From Halobellus rarus (lineage in GTDB: Archaea; Halobacteriota; Halobacteria; Halobacteriales; Haloferacaceae), in NCBI RefSeq assembly GCF_024494595.1, contig NZ_JANHDI010000004.1, positions 281,662-345,661 of the forward strand: DNA of 64,000 bases, written 5' to 3'. Shown here piece by piece: positions 50,809 to 60,473 of the stretch (positions within the stretch are counted from its first letter, which is position 1; every line of letters starts with the position of its first letter). The notes beneath the pieces were generated by a model. The model was not told the origin of the DNA, made no database searches, and saw only the letters and a list, made by a program, of their open reading frames with translations. A program made the position numbers and the translations under genes.

Positions 50809-52475
50809 TGGCGACCGAACACGGCTCCGCGAAGATCGGCAACGATCTGAAACAGCACGCGGGTCGGTGGCGACACCTCCGCGAGCACCTCAAGCGCTTC
50901 CGGCAGATCACCGGCGAGTTCCCGAAGTACGTCGACGACCCCGACGGCTACGAGTCGCGTCGACCGAACATCCTCTATCACCTCGGCGGACCGGTCTACT
51001 GTCAGGTGTACGGGAACTTCGGGGAGACGACGAAGTACTACACCATCGAACCGGAGCTCGACGGCCCCGAGCGGGACATCTTCGGGCAGGTGAAGGACAA
51101 ACTCCTGGAACGGTCAGTCACCAAGCCCGCGCCGGCGGAAGAAAACGAGTACGAGGACCGGATTCGAGAGCTGCTCGAGGAGATCGTCGTACTCGAGAAC
51201 GAGCGCAACGGCCGGCTGGCGGAACTCGTCCAGCGACTGGAACTCGGACCGCTCGAGGTGTCCGAACAGACCTACGAGAAGGTCCAGTACCGGCTCGTCC
51301 GCGACATCGTCGGGCTAGGCCCGCTCGAACCGATTATGCGGGACCCGGCGAACGAGGACATCCACGTCATCGGCCCGAACCAGGTCGACGTCGACCACGG
51401 CGAGTTCGGACTGCTCGAGACCACCGTCGAGTTCGATTCCGAGGAACAGTACGACAACTGGCTCCGGAACATGGGCGAGCGAATCGGCGACCCGGTCTCG
51501 GACGCCCACCCGATCGTCGACTCGACGCTTCCCGACGGGTCGCGTATCAACATCATCTACTCGGACGACGTGTCGCTGAAGGGGTCTTCGCTCACGATCC
51601 GCCAGGGCGACGACGTGCCGCTGTCGATCTTTCAGATCGCGAAGTGGGGGACGCTCTCGCCGGAGCTGTGCGCGTACCTCTGGATCGCCCTGGAGAACGA
51701 GCGGACGATCTTCGTCGTCGGCGAGACGGCGTCGGGGAAGACCACGACGCTCAACGCGATCACGTCGTTCATCCCGCGGGACTCGAAGATATACACCGCC
51801 GAGGACACCGCCGAGGTGCTGCCGCCGCACAACACGTGGCAGCAACTCCTGACGCGGGAGGGGCGCGGCGCGGATTCGGAAGTCGATATGTTCGACCTCG
51901 TCGCGGCCGCGCTCCGGTCTCGTCCCGACTACATCATCGTGGGGGAGGTCCGTGGCGAGGAGGGTCGGATGGCCTTCCAGGCCGCACAGACCGGTCACCC
52001 GGTGATGCTGACGTTCCACGCGTCGGACATCGTCTCGATGATCCAGCGGTTCACCGGGGACCCGATCAACGTTCCCGAGACGTTCATGTCGAACGCCGAC
52101 ATCGCGCTCTTCCAGAACCGCGTCAAGCGCGGCAACGACACCCTGCGTCGGGTCACCTCGGTGCAGGAGATCGAGGGATACTCCAAGGAGATGGGCGGCG
52201 TCGTCACCCGCGAGGCGTTCTACTGGGACCCCGTCGAGGACGAGATCGTCTTCCAGGGCCGGAACAACTCCTACATTATGGAGGAGAAGATCGCGACGCT
52301 GCTCGGCTACGACGACACGCGGAAGATCTACGAGGATATCAAGTTCCGCACGGAGATCATCGAACGCGCGATCCAGGAGAACATCGTGGGCTACCACGAG
52401 GTCAACGAGTTCATCGAGGACTTCCAGCGCGACGGAACGGAAGGCATCCCGTTCGACATCACGAGGGTCGACTGA
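50808..52475 (+). CDS. arlI: Archaellum motor ATPase ArlI
   Basis: A 555-residue hexameric type II/IV secretion ATPase that powers assembly and rotation. The Walker A motif is VVGETASGKTTTLNA, the Asp box is IYTAEDTAEVLPPHN, Walker B is PDYIIVGEVRGEEG and the His box lies at VMLTFHASDIVSM. The N-terminal 60 residues form the ArlH/ArlX-interacting domain. It overlaps arlH by one base. A 15-codon mini-frame begins on its stop. Confidence 0.96.
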   Translation: MATEHGSAKIGNDLKQHAGRWRHLREHLKRFRQITGEFPKYVDDPDGYESRRPNILYHLGGPVYCQVYGNFGETTKYYTIEPELDGPERDIFGQVKDKLLERSVTKPAPAEENEYEDRIRELLEEIVVLENERNGRLAELVQRLELGPLEVSEQTYEKVQYRLVRDIVGLGPLEPIMRDPANEDIHVIGPNQVDVDHGEFGLLETTVEFDSEEQYDNWLRNMGERIGDPVSDAHPIVDSTLPDGSRINIIYSDDVSLKGSSLTIRQGDDVPLSIFQIAKWGTLSPELCAYLWIALENERTIFVVGETASGKTTTLNAITSFIPRDSKIYTAEDTAEVLPPHNTWQQLLTREGRGADSEVDMFDLVAAALRSRPDYIIVGEVRGEEGRMAFQAAQTGHPVMLTFHASDIVSMIQRFTGDPINVPETFMSNADIALFQNRVKRGNDTLRRVTSVQEIEGYSKEMGGVVTREAFYWDPVEDEIVFQGRNNSYIMEEKIATLLGYDDTRKIYEDIKFRTEIIERAIQENIVGYHEVNEFIEDFQRDGTEGIPFDITRVD

Positions 52476-52522
52476 TGAGCGCGAGAAAGGGATTCAGCAT
52501 CGACAACGAGCAAAACAGATGA
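52475..52522 (+). CDS. 15-codon mini-ORF between arlI and arlJ
   Basis: ATG at 52475 overlaps the arlI stop (TGATG) and the frame ends at 52522, encoding MSARKGFSIDNEQNR. It is followed by a GGGAGGAG Shine-Dalgarno and the arlJ ATG at 52542, which is in another frame. It may be a translated leader that couples arlJ to arlI, or chance. I see no protein motif. Confidence 0.3.
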   Translation: MSARKGFSIDNEQNR

Positions 52523-52530
52523 GAGATCCA

Positions 52531-52538
52531 GGGAGGAG
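52531..52538 (+). promoter_or_regulatory. Shine-Dalgarno of arlJ
   Basis: GGGAGGAG, 4 nt before the arlJ ATG; a good match to the 16S tail. It fixes 52542 as the arlJ start within a long polycistron. Confidence 0.65.
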
Positions 52539-52541
52539 CCG

Positions 52542-54293
52542 ATGAGCGAGGCGAACGTCGACGCCGGGTTAAGCGCGCAGAAGCAGCAGATCCGGGAGTT
52601 CCTCTCGTCCGTGATGGACGCGTACGAGCAGATGCCGATGGAGAATCGGAAGTACGCGATCACCATCCTCGCGCCGACCGTTCTGCTGTTCGCCCTCAGC
52701 GTCGTCGGTGCGATCGCGCTCCCGCTTCCGGTGTTAGTCCGGATCCCCATCTTCCTCCTGGGGCTGTTGATGTTGGTCGGTGGGGTGCTCTATCCACGAC
52801 TGCTCGTCGAAGAACAGCGTCGGGGGTTGGAGAACCAACTCCATCTCGTCATCACGCACCTGACAGTGTTATCGACGACGAACATCGACCGCGTGGCGGT
52901 GTTCAGACAGCTCGGTCGCGAGGAGGAGTACGGCGAACTCGCCATCGAGATGCGCCGCATCACCGAACTGGTCGACACGTGGAACCAGTCGCTCGACGAC
53001 GCGCTCCAGCGGCGAGCCCGGGCGGTCCCCTCCCGTGAACTCGGCGATTTCCTCGACCGACTGGCGTACTCGCTGAACGCCGGCCAGCAACTCGACGACT
53101 TCCTGCTCGGCGAACAGCGGACGATCATCGAGAAGTACGTCACCGTCTACGAGGGGGCGCTCGGGAACCTGGAGGTCATGAAGGACCTCTATCTCTCGAT
53201 GATTCTCTCGATGACCTTCGCGATCATCAACGCCATCGTGCTCCCGATCCTCACGGGAACCGATGCGACGATGACCATCGCTGCTGTCATCGTGCTCTTC
53301 GTCTTCGTCCAGTTGGGGTTCTACTACGTCATCAAGACGATGTCGCCGTACGACCCGCTGTGGTACCAACAGAGCGATTATCGGACGAAGATCGACCGGC
53401 AGATCGACATCGCACTCTACGGGTCGGTCGGGTTGAGCGTCGTGTTCGTCGGCGTGCTCGGACTCGGAGTCGCCGGGTGGACCACCATCGGTCAGACCGT
53501 CCAGCGCGTGATGCTCGATACGCCCGTCCCGCTCCTGATCGCGACGCCGCTCACGCCGCTGGCGATCCCCGGACTGGTGGCCCGTCACCACGAAAACCAC
53601 GTCAAAGAGCGCGACGAGGAGTATCCGGGCTTCATCCGCGCGCTCGGTGCCTCCGAGAGCGCGAAACAGTCGACCACGCGAGCGGTTCTGGAGACGCTTC
53701 GGGAGAAGGACTTCGGCGTGCTCTCACGGGAGATCGATCGCCTCTACGTCCGGCTGAATATGCGGGTTGGCCCGGATCGGTCGTGGTTCTTTTTCACCGC
53801 CGAAACGAGTTCTTATCTCATTCAGAAGTTCTCCGAGATGTATCTCGTCGGCCGGCAGATGGGCGGCGAACCGAAACAGCTCGGCGAACTCATCTCGGAC
53901 AACATGAACGAAGTGCTCAAGCTCCGGCGGCAGCGCCAGCAGGCGACGGTGACGCTCATCGGCGTGCTGTACGGCATCACCGCGTCGGCCTCGTTCGCGT
54001 TCTTCATCGGCTTAGAGGTCGTCGAGATCCTCGCGACGTTCTCTTCGAGTATGAACCTCGCACAGTTCGAGTTCGGACAGCTCATCTACGCCGGCGTCTA
54101 CGACATCCCGGTCATCGAATACCTGCTCTCGCTCATCATCCTCTTTAACGCCCTCCTATCGGCGCTGATGATCCGGATGGTCGACGGCGGGCACAAGGTG
54201 AACGCCTACCTCCACTTCGTGGTCCTCGTGTGGATCGGGTGTGGGAGCGCAGTGGTGACGTCGTCGCTGGCGGGAGGGTTGATCAACGTATGA
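52542..54293 (+). CDS. arlJ: Archaellum membrane platform protein ArlJ
   Basis: A 583-residue polytopic protein with two GspF/TadC-like segments, the only transmembrane component of the motor base. Hydrophobic helices are seen at about 45-85, 222-285, 300-345 and 465-580. Cytoplasmic, positively charged parts for ArlI contact include RRLKFREKDFGV-like ETLREKDFGVLSREIDRLYV. It ends with TMs and overlaps cheF by four bases. Confidence 0.94.
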   Translation: MSEANVDAGLSAQKQQIREFLSSVMDAYEQMPMENRKYAITILAPTVLLFALSVVGAIALPLPVLVRIPIFLLGLLMLVGGVLYPRLLVEEQRRGLENQLHLVITHLTVLSTTNIDRVAVFRQLGREEEYGELAIEMRRITELVDTWNQSLDDALQRRARAVPSRELGDFLDRLAYSLNAGQQLDDFLLGEQRTIIEKYVTVYEGALGNLEVMKDLYLSMILSMTFAIINAIVLPILTGTDATMTIAAVIVLFVFVQLGFYYVIKTMSPYDPLWYQQSDYRTKIDRQIDIALYGSVGLSVVFVGVLGLGVAGWTTIGQTVQRVMLDTPVPLLIATPLTPLAIPGLVARHHENHVKERDEEYPGFIRALGASESAKQSTTRAVLETLREKDFGVLSREIDRLYVRLNMRVGPDRSWFFFTAETSSYLIQKFSEMYLVGRQMGGEPKQLGELISDNMNEVLKLRRQRQQATVTLIGVLYGITASASFAFFIGLEVVEILATFSSSMNLAQFEFGQLIYAGVYDIPVIEYLLSLIILFNALLSALMIRMVDGGHKVNAYLHFVVLVWIGCGSAVVTSSLAGGLINV

Positions 54294-55381
54294 CGAGCAC
54301 GGGCTCCGACAGTCGGGAGGGCAATCAGGGGAGAAGCGGGCGCTCTGACGGCTCCGAACACGGGGACGTGGCCGAACAGCGCTCGGAACTGCTCGAAGCG
54401 TACCGGGAGCGCTCGGCAGACGACAGCGGTTCGGAATCTGGATCAGCGGCGGACTCCACCGGGACGTCGAAGACGTCGCGAGAGGCCGGAAACGGCGAGT
54501 CGATCGTCGTCGACTTCGTCGCGAACTTCGTCGCCGGAGGGGACGCCGCGTTCGATCCGGTGAAAGGGCGGGTCCTGATGAGCGAACGTCGCCTCGTGCT
54601 CGCGACGTCGAAGACGAAGACGACGATCCCGATCCCGTCGGTCTACGACATCGCCGTCGGCCAAGTACCGCCGGAGGTCGAGGAGTTCTTCGATTACACC
54701 GTGATGATCGGCTACGTCGACGGCGACTACCGCCGATCGACCGTCATCGGCGGGGACAGAGAGACCATCGAGAAGTTCTCGCTACTGCTCTTTCGGGCGA
54801 CGCTCAACGGATCGACCGCGCTCGTCACCCACCCAGCGAAGGTCGGCGGGCGCGTGATGGATACGCCGAAGCAAAAGTCGGGCCTCCACCTCGATTACGA
54901 ATCGGTCACCTTCCCCGGCAGCGACGTTTCCACGGCCGACGACGGCCCGTTTTCGATCGATCTCGCGTCGGTCATCTTCTTCGAGGTGATGGAGCGTTCG
55001 ACCGACGGCGGGGAGACGAGGTTGGTCCTCTCGGTCCAGCACGTCGAGAACGGCCAGACGGTCACCTCCGAGATCTCGATGACGTCGCGGCGGAAGATGA
55101 ACATCCTCGGGCGGTATCTCAGGCTCATCTACCACTGGATCAAGAGCGACGTTCGCGACGTCGAAATCGACGAGTCCGAACTAGAGGTGCTCGTCGGCCT
55201 GTACTCGACGGCCGAGGAGATCGATCTGGCCTCGTTGCTCGATATCAACGAGTCAGAACTGGACGCCCGCCTCGAGTCGCTCCACGAGGACGACCTCATC
55301 ACCGACGAGGAGCCTCCGGTGGATCTGACTCCGCAGGGTCGGTTCATCGTCAACGAGGAGTTCGAGGACATCAACGTATGA
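54290..55381 (+). CDS. cheF: Archaeal chemotaxis adaptor CheF (DUF439)
   Basis: Connects phospho-CheY, CheC and CheD to the archaellum. The 363-residue protein has a 65-residue polar leader, then the DUF439 core: VVDFVANFVAGGDAAFDPVK, LVLATSKTKTTIPIPSVYDI and the C-terminal TSRRKMNILGRYLRLIYHWI, ending in a winged-helix-like domain (SELDARLESLHEDDLITDEE). It is the last gene of the arl operon and overlaps arlJ by four bases. Confidence 0.93.
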   Translation: MTSTGSDSREGNQGRSGRSDGSEHGDVAEQRSELLEAYRERSADDSGSESGSAADSTGTSKTSREAGNGESIVVDFVANFVAGGDAAFDPVKGRVLMSERRLVLATSKTKTTIPIPSVYDIAVGQVPPEVEEFFDYTVMIGYVDGDYRRSTVIGGDRETIEKFSLLLFRATLNGSTALVTHPAKVGGRVMDTPKQKSGLHLDYESVTFPGSDVSTADDGPFSIDLASVIFFEVMERSTDGGETRLVLSVQHVENGQTVTSEISMTSRRKMNILGRYLRLIYHWIKSDVRDVEIDESELEVLVGLYSTAEEIDLASLLDINESELDARLESLHEDDLITDEEPPVDLTPQGRFIVNEEFEDINV

Positions 55382-55411
55382 GGCGAGCACCCGATGGACG
55401 GACGACCGGAG

Positions 55412-55642
55412 TCAGCGCATCTCGTCGAGCGCCACGAACGCGTCCGCATCGGCCGACAACCAGGCCTCGATCTGTTCACAGCAACTCTCGCGGCGGGGAT
55501 AGATCGTGCATCGGTCCGGCCGTTCCTCGTATCGGACGACGACGCTCCGGAGCTCGAAGTGACGACGCCCCTCGGGGGCGTCGCTGTCCTCGACGTCGGA
55601 CGTCGGAGCGCGGTTCTCTGGATTGCGAGGCGAGTCGGACAT
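55412..55642 (-). CDS. Small conserved haloarchaeal protein (DUF7511-like)
   Basis: A 76-residue soluble protein. The conserved core is VVRYEERPDRCTIYPRRESC, CEQIEAWLSADADAFVALDE at the C-terminus. Three Cys are present, two adjacent. The start MSDSPRNPE at 55642 is chosen because upstream residues look non-coding. It is convergent with cheF. Family name from memory; function unknown. Confidence 0.7.
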   Translation of the reverse strand: MSDSPRNPENRAPTSDVEDSDAPEGRRHFELRSVVVRYEERPDRCTIYPRRESCCEQIEAWLSADADAFVALDEMR

Positions 55643-55755
55643 CTCAGTCCACGCTCTCCCCTTCGCCGTCGATACACTAAACCGCTGCCGTTGGCAGGCA
55701 AGTTCCGCCGGCGGGGACGGAGTAAAGTGTTCGCACGTGCCAGCCACTCCAAGAG

Positions 55756-55944
55756 ATGGTAGATCCGACTTCCGACCTCGGAGAAGACGTGGACGAAGCC
55801 GACGCGCCGTCGTGTGCGAACTGCGGATCGAAGATCGTTCAATCGCCGACGCACCGCGTCGTCACCTGGATCGAGGACGGGAGCGTGCAGACGCGGCATT
55901 TCTGTTCAGACGAGTGTAAAGGCGAAGCCGACGACGAGTGGTGA
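55756..55944 (+). CDS. Small zinc-ribbon protein
   Basis: A 62-residue protein: acidic start, then CANCGSKIVQSPTHRVVTW and FCSDECKGEAD. The two CxxC-type pairs (CANC, CSDEC) form a plausible treble-clef zinc site. No partner is evident. Similar small proteins are common in haloarchaea, sometimes involved in biofilm or stress responses. Confidence 0.75.
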   Translation: MVDPTSDLGEDVDEADAPSCANCGSKIVQSPTHRVVTWIEDGSVQTRHFCSDECKGEADDEW

Positions 55945-56014
55945 GCGGGTGAGGCCGCGACTCGCTCCGCTGCCGCTTCGTGTCGACCGGGGCCGGCCTC
56001 CCGCCGGCCGACCG

Positions 56015-58423
56015 TCAGCGATCTTCGATTCCGGACCAGAACCGGTCGACGCCGTAGCCGAGCATATCCGGACTCACCGGGTCGAACTCCGTACGCTCGG
56101 CCTCCGGGAGGTACTCGCGGACGCTGTCCCACGAGGCCCTGGCGTACCGCGCGTCGACGAGCGCGCGGACGCCGACCTCCTCGGGACCGCGGATGACGCG
56201 ACCGATCGCCTGCCTGGCCTTCCGGACGGCCGGCACGGTGAGCGCGGTCTCGAAGCCGCTGCGTCCGCCGTGACCGTCTGAGCCGAACCGGCGGTCGTAC
56301 GCCGTCTTCAGCGCGCGCGTTCGCGGACTCGACGTGTCGATGATCGGGACGCCGCAGACGACGGCGGCGGCGAGCCTGTCGCCGCGGTAGTCGACTCCCT
56401 CAGTGAGGGTACCTCGGAGACTCGTCACCAGGACCTTGGCGTCGCCGCCGAAGAACTCCGATTTCAGCGATTCCGTGGCGTCGTCGCCGGAGGACTCGTC
56501 CAGGAGGACGGGCCGGTCGAGACGCTCCGACAGCGACTCGGCCATCCACGCGGCCTCCGCGTAGTTCGGCATCCCGACCAGGACGTTCCCCGGCGATCGG
56601 GAGATCTCGCAGACGGCGTCGACGTGCGCGCGTCGCGTGGGGTTCGCTTCGCCCCGTCCGCCGCGGTTCTCGTGCGTGAACTTCGGGACGTCGACCGCGA
56701 ACGACGCGCGGTTCCCCGGCGGGAACGACAGCCCGTAGGTCCGCTCCTCGACGGGCCGGCCGGCCTCCGCCAGCGCGTCCAGTCCCGTCACCTCGCGGAA
56801 GACGTCCATCGGCTCCAGCGTCGCCGACATCAACACGCCGCCGCCGAACTCGCCCAGTCGCTCGGCGATCGCCTCCCCCGGCACGCAGTTGTGCAGCGCG
56901 AGCCGTGCGTTGTAGGCGCGCCGCCAGGTGTCCTCTCTCGCCGTCTCGTCCCACGTCCGCTCCAGTTCGATCTCTCGGAAGTACGCCACGTGGTCGGTTC
57001 GGGCCCAGTTCGCGAGCGTCCGCCCGACGGCGGGCGCGGCCCGGCGAACGTCGTCGTCTTCGGCCTCGTTCAGGATCCGGGCGACGACGGCACCGACGGA
57101 TTCCGCGCGGAGCCAGGTCGCCTCGTCGTGGCCGGCCGCCTCCGCCCACTCGGTCAGTTCGTCGACCGCGGGGTCCGCCGGGTCTCGGAGGGGTATCTCG
57201 TCGTCGTCGAGCCGCGAGAGGTCCGCGCGCCAGTCGGGCAGCGTCCGATCGAGGTGTGCCCGCACGCGGCGGTCGAGTTCCGAGCGGAGATCCGAGACGA
57301 ACTCGCGAGTCTGGCGGACTTCGCGAAGCGTCACGTCCGCGTCTTCGAGTTCGCCGCGGACGAGGTCCGCGTCGGCGTTCGCCGGGGCGTCGTCGCCCTC
57401 TCCGCCGGCGGTCGACTTCCCGGCCTCAGCGAATTCGACCGGCTGGAGCACGCGGGTCAGTTCGTTCTCCGCGTCGCGGAGCGTCGCGTCGCCGACGCCG
57501 TCGCTCACCAGATCCCGCACGCGCGGTTCGAGCATATGGGCCTCGTCGCAGACGACGAACGTCTCCTCGTCGACGAGCGCGCCCGTGAACGAGCCCACGG
57601 TCGTCGGATCGAAGGCGTGGTAGTAGTTTCCGAGTACGACCTCGACGTGCGGAAGCACCGCACCCATCACCGAGTGCGGGCACGTCCCGTACCCCGCGCT
57701 CAGTCGAACGAGTTCCTCGGGCGCGATGTGGCCGTGCTCGGTCAGGTCGAACGGGACGGCTTCGATCGGGTCGCCGTCTTCCGGCACGTCGTCGAGGAAC
57801 GTCGCGTAGAAGGGGCAGTACTCGGTGTCGCCGTACTCGGCCGTCTCCGGGAGGTACGGCGTCGGCTCGCCGGCGGTGGAGAGGTAGTCGGGGGCTCCTG
57901 TCGAGCCCGAATCCAGCAGTCCGGTCTGGGTCTTCCTGGCCTCCGAGACCAGGGTTCCGGTGGACGTCTCGCCGCCGTCCCCGACGAGATTTCTGGTCCG
58001 CTCGCGAAGTCCCTCACAGCGATCGTAGACCGTCTCGTCGTCGATTCCGGCGACCCCCTCGCGGCTGTAGGGACAGACGTCGGCCTTCCCGACGAGCGTC
58101 AGCCCCGAGACCGGCTCCCAGCCGTCGGGGAGGGTCCCGTTGATCGTCTCCAGGTCCGACTCGAACTGCCGGAGTTGCTGTTTGACGCTCGTCAGGACCA
58201 GCACGCGCTCGTAGTCGGAGTCGGGATCGCGGACCCGGTCGATCCCCGCGGTGAGCGCGAGCATCGTCTTGCCGGTCCCGCAGGCCCCCTCGACGACCAG
58301 AAAGCCGTTCTCCTCGGCGGCCTCGACGGCGGCGTCGATGCCGTCGGCTTGTTCCGGATACGGCTCGTCGTGACCGAAGACGGCCTGCCAACTCACGTCT
58401 CGCAGTCGCCCCGCTGCGTTCAT
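56015..58423 (-). CDS. XPD/DinG-type FeS-cluster DNA helicase
   Basis: An 802-residue superfamily 2 helicase: Walker A VVEGACGTGKTMLAL (about residue 45), motif II CDEAHMLEP (DEAH), and motif VI KARQAIGRVIRGPEE. The four Cys of the iron-sulfur domain lie between motifs Ia and II (ADVCPYSREG, YDRCEGL, YCPFYAT and TCPHSVM). It may act in nucleotide-excision repair or replication fork restart. It is monocistronic. The start MNAAGRLRD is a natural N-terminus. Confidence 0.9.
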   Translation of the reverse strand: MNAAGRLRDVSWQAVFGHDEPYPEQADGIDAAVEAAEENGFLVVEGACGTGKTMLALTAGIDRVRDPDSDYERVLVLTSVKQQLRQFESDLETINGTLPDGWEPVSGLTLVGKADVCPYSREGVAGIDDETVYDRCEGLRERTRNLVGDGGETSTGTLVSEARKTQTGLLDSGSTGAPDYLSTAGEPTPYLPETAEYGDTEYCPFYATFLDDVPEDGDPIEAVPFDLTEHGHIAPEELVRLSAGYGTCPHSVMGAVLPHVEVVLGNYYHAFDPTTVGSFTGALVDEETFVVCDEAHMLEPRVRDLVSDGVGDATLRDAENELTRVLQPVEFAEAGKSTAGGEGDDAPANADADLVRGELEDADVTLREVRQTREFVSDLRSELDRRVRAHLDRTLPDWRADLSRLDDDEIPLRDPADPAVDELTEWAEAAGHDEATWLRAESVGAVVARILNEAEDDDVRRAAPAVGRTLANWARTDHVAYFREIELERTWDETAREDTWRRAYNARLALHNCVPGEAIAERLGEFGGGVLMSATLEPMDVFREVTGLDALAEAGRPVEERTYGLSFPPGNRASFAVDVPKFTHENRGGRGEANPTRRAHVDAVCEISRSPGNVLVGMPNYAEAAWMAESLSERLDRPVLLDESSGDDATESLKSEFFGGDAKVLVTSLRGTLTEGVDYRGDRLAAAVVCGVPIIDTSSPRTRALKTAYDRRFGSDGHGGRSGFETALTVPAVRKARQAIGRVIRGPEEVGVRALVDARYARASWDSVREYLPEAERTEFDPVSPDMLGYGVDRFWSGIEDR

Positions 58424-58487
58424 ATCGGTGTCGGTGGATGGCCGCGGCTTCGTACTTGAACGCTCGGGCGAGAGGAAACCGAGCGAG

Positions 58488-58859
58488 TTACTCGACGGCT
58501 CGGTCGACGTCCGTCGAGTCGCCCACGCAGACGACGAGTGAGTCGCGGGTCGGCGCGTACACTTTCATCTCTCTCCCCTTCACGGAGTAGCGGTTCCCGA
58601 CCACGCGGACGAGGCCGGCTTCTCGGAGGTTGTCGAGGTGATGTCGGACGTTCTGCAGCGACGTTCCGACGGCGTCAGCGAGTTCAGAGGCGGTGGCGGG
58701 GTCGTCCTGGAGGGCCGCGAGCGTCGAGCGGGCGGTGTCGGCTGCGAGGCAGTTGATGAGCCGAGCGGCTTCGTCGTCGTCGAGCGGGAGGACACGGACG
58801 TCGCCACCGTCTTCCTCGGCCGCACCTCGATCCGTCTCTGACGGTAGCACACCCGACAT
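58488..58859 (-). CDS. ArsR-like winged-helix regulator
   Basis: A 123-residue HTH protein: VRVLPLDDDEAARLINCLA, then TARSTLAALQDDPATASELA, the recognition helix GTSLQNVRHHLDNLREAGLV and wing VVGNRYSVKGREMKVYAPTR. The C-terminal GDSTDVDRAVE tail is short. Typical haloarchaeal ArsR-type dimeric regulator; its ligand is unknown. The start at 58859 avoids an 18-residue basic upstream extension. Confidence 0.82.
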   Translation of the reverse strand: MSGVLPSETDRGAAEEDGGDVRVLPLDDDEAARLINCLAADTARSTLAALQDDPATASELADAVGTSLQNVRHHLDNLREAGLVRVVGNRYSVKGREMKVYAPTRDSLVVCVGDSTDVDRAVE

Positions 58860-59036
58860 ACCACCTATTTCCGGGCTCTCGGACCTAAACGTTTCGGATT
58901 TTCGACACACGTGCAGTCACGCGTGACCCAACGGGTCACGCTACGGTGGACGTCCGTGGAATCGACCGGACGCCCCGAGGCGGTCGCCGTCACCGACCCA
59001 TCGCCTTTTACGTCGGCTCGGGCCCAACTGCCCACG

Positions 59037-60473
59037 ATGATAACGAGCGACAGGATGGCCGCCGTCGACCGCAACGCCGAGGCGCTCTGCGTCCCGCGGA
59101 AGCAGTTGATGGAGTCGAGCGGCAACGCCGTCGCCCGCGCGGTTCGCCGCCTCGCGGACGCGGGCGCGTCGGTCGTCGTCGTGGCCGGTCGGGGCAACAA
59201 CGGCGGCGACGCGTTCGTCGCGGCGCGGTTTCTGGACGACTACGACGTGTCCGTCCGCCTGCTCGGCCGCCCGGAGTCGATCACGACGGACATCGCCCGA
59301 GAGAACTGGGAGGCGCTCCGCGCGGGGGAGTACGACGCCGAGGCGGTGACAGACGCTACGGGCCTCGATCTGGGCGATCCCGACGTCGTCGTCGACGGCA
59401 TGCTCGGGACAGGAGTGACCGGCGCACTCCGCGAACCCGAGGCGACGGCGGCGGCGGCGATCAACGGGCTCGACGCGTCGGTCCTCTCGGTCGACGTCCC
59501 CTCGGGGATCGACGCGGATACCGGCGAGTCCGCGGGCGTCGCCGTCGAGGCCGACCGCGTGGTGACGTTCCACGACGAGAAGCCCGGCCTGTCGGCGCTC
59601 GACGTCGACGTCACCGTCGCCGACATCGGAATCCCAGACGCAGCAGAACTGTTCACGGGTCCTGGCGACCTGCTCGCGCTGGGTCGGCCCTCTCAAAGCC
59701 ACAAGGGCGACTTCGGCGAGGTGCTCGTCGTCGGCGGCGGTCCCTACACCGGTGCACCGGCGCTCGCCGCGCAGTCCGCGCTCCGCGCCGGTGCGGACCT
59801 CGTCCGAATCGCCTGCCCCGGATCCGTGGCCCGGGAGATTCAGGGCTACAGCGAGAACCTCATCCTCCGCCCGTACGACGGGGATCACCTCGCGAGCGAG
59901 CACGTCGGGGACGTTCTGTCGCTCGCGGCCGACCACGACGTCGTCGTCCTGGGTCCCGGACTCGGGAGCCGCGACGAGACCCTCGCAGCGGCCGGGGAGT
60001 TCCTCGATCGGTACGACGGGACGGCGGTCGTCGACGCCGACGCGCTGCAGGTGGTTCCCGAAGTCGACACCGAGGCGACGCTGCTCTGTACGCCCCACCA
60101 GGGCGAGTTGCGGAAGATGGGCGGCGAGACCGACGAGGACTGGCGGACGAGGGCCGAACTGGTCGCCGACTTCGCGGCCGACCTCGGTCACGTCCTGCTC
60201 GTGAAGGGCGCGTACGACGTGATCGCCGACGGCGAGGAGACGAGAGTGAACCGGACGGGAAACCCGGGGATGACCGTCGGCGGCACCGGCGACGTCCTCG
60301 CGGGGGCGGCCGGCGCGCTGGCGTGCGTCCTCCCGCCCTTCCAGGCCGCCGCCGTCGCCGCCTACGCGAACGGCCGAGCCGGCGACGCGGCGGTGGAGGA
60401 GAACGGGTACGGCCTCCTGGCGACGGACCTGATCGACCGACTGCCCGCGGCGCTGCGGAGTGACACACGATGA
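59037..60473 (+). CDS. nnr: Bifunctional NAD(P)H-hydrate epimerase/dehydratase
   Basis: Repairs damaged NAD(P)HX. Residues 1-210 are the epimerase (YjeF_N; AGRGNNGGDAFVAARFL), the rest the ADP-dependent dehydratase (GDFGEVLVVGGGPYTGAPAL, DVVVLGPGLGSRDETL, TPHQGELRKMGG, PGMTVGGTGDVLAGAAGAL). The 478-residue length fits the fused enzyme. It overlaps moaC by four bases. The in-frame region before 59037 is not conserved-looking. Confidence 0.95.
   Translation: MITSDRMAAVDRNAEALCVPRKQLMESSGNAVARAVRRLADAGASVVVVAGRGNNGGDAFVAARFLDDYDVSVRLLGRPESITTDIARENWEALRAGEYDAEAVTDATGLDLGDPDVVVDGMLGTGVTGALREPEATAAAAINGLDASVLSVDVPSGIDADTGESAGVAVEADRVVTFHDEKPGLSALDVDVTVADIGIPDAAELFTGPGDLLALGRPSQSHKGDFGEVLVVGGGPYTGAPALAAQSALRAGADLVRIACPGSVAREIQGYSENLILRPYDGDHLASEHVGDVLSLAADHDVVVLGPGLGSRDETLAAAGEFLDRYDGTAVVDADALQVVPEVDTEATLLCTPHQGELRKMGGETDEDWRTRAELVADFAADLGHVLLVKGAYDVIADGEETRVNRTGNPGMTVGGTGDVLAGAAGALACVLPPFQAAAVAAYANGRAGDAAVEENGYGLLATDLIDRLPAALRSDTR

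Noticed and set aside
55378..55680. 100-residue plus-strand frame after cheF
   Set aside because: Arg-rich, overlapping the minus-strand DUF7511-like gene whose composition and Cys pattern look real.
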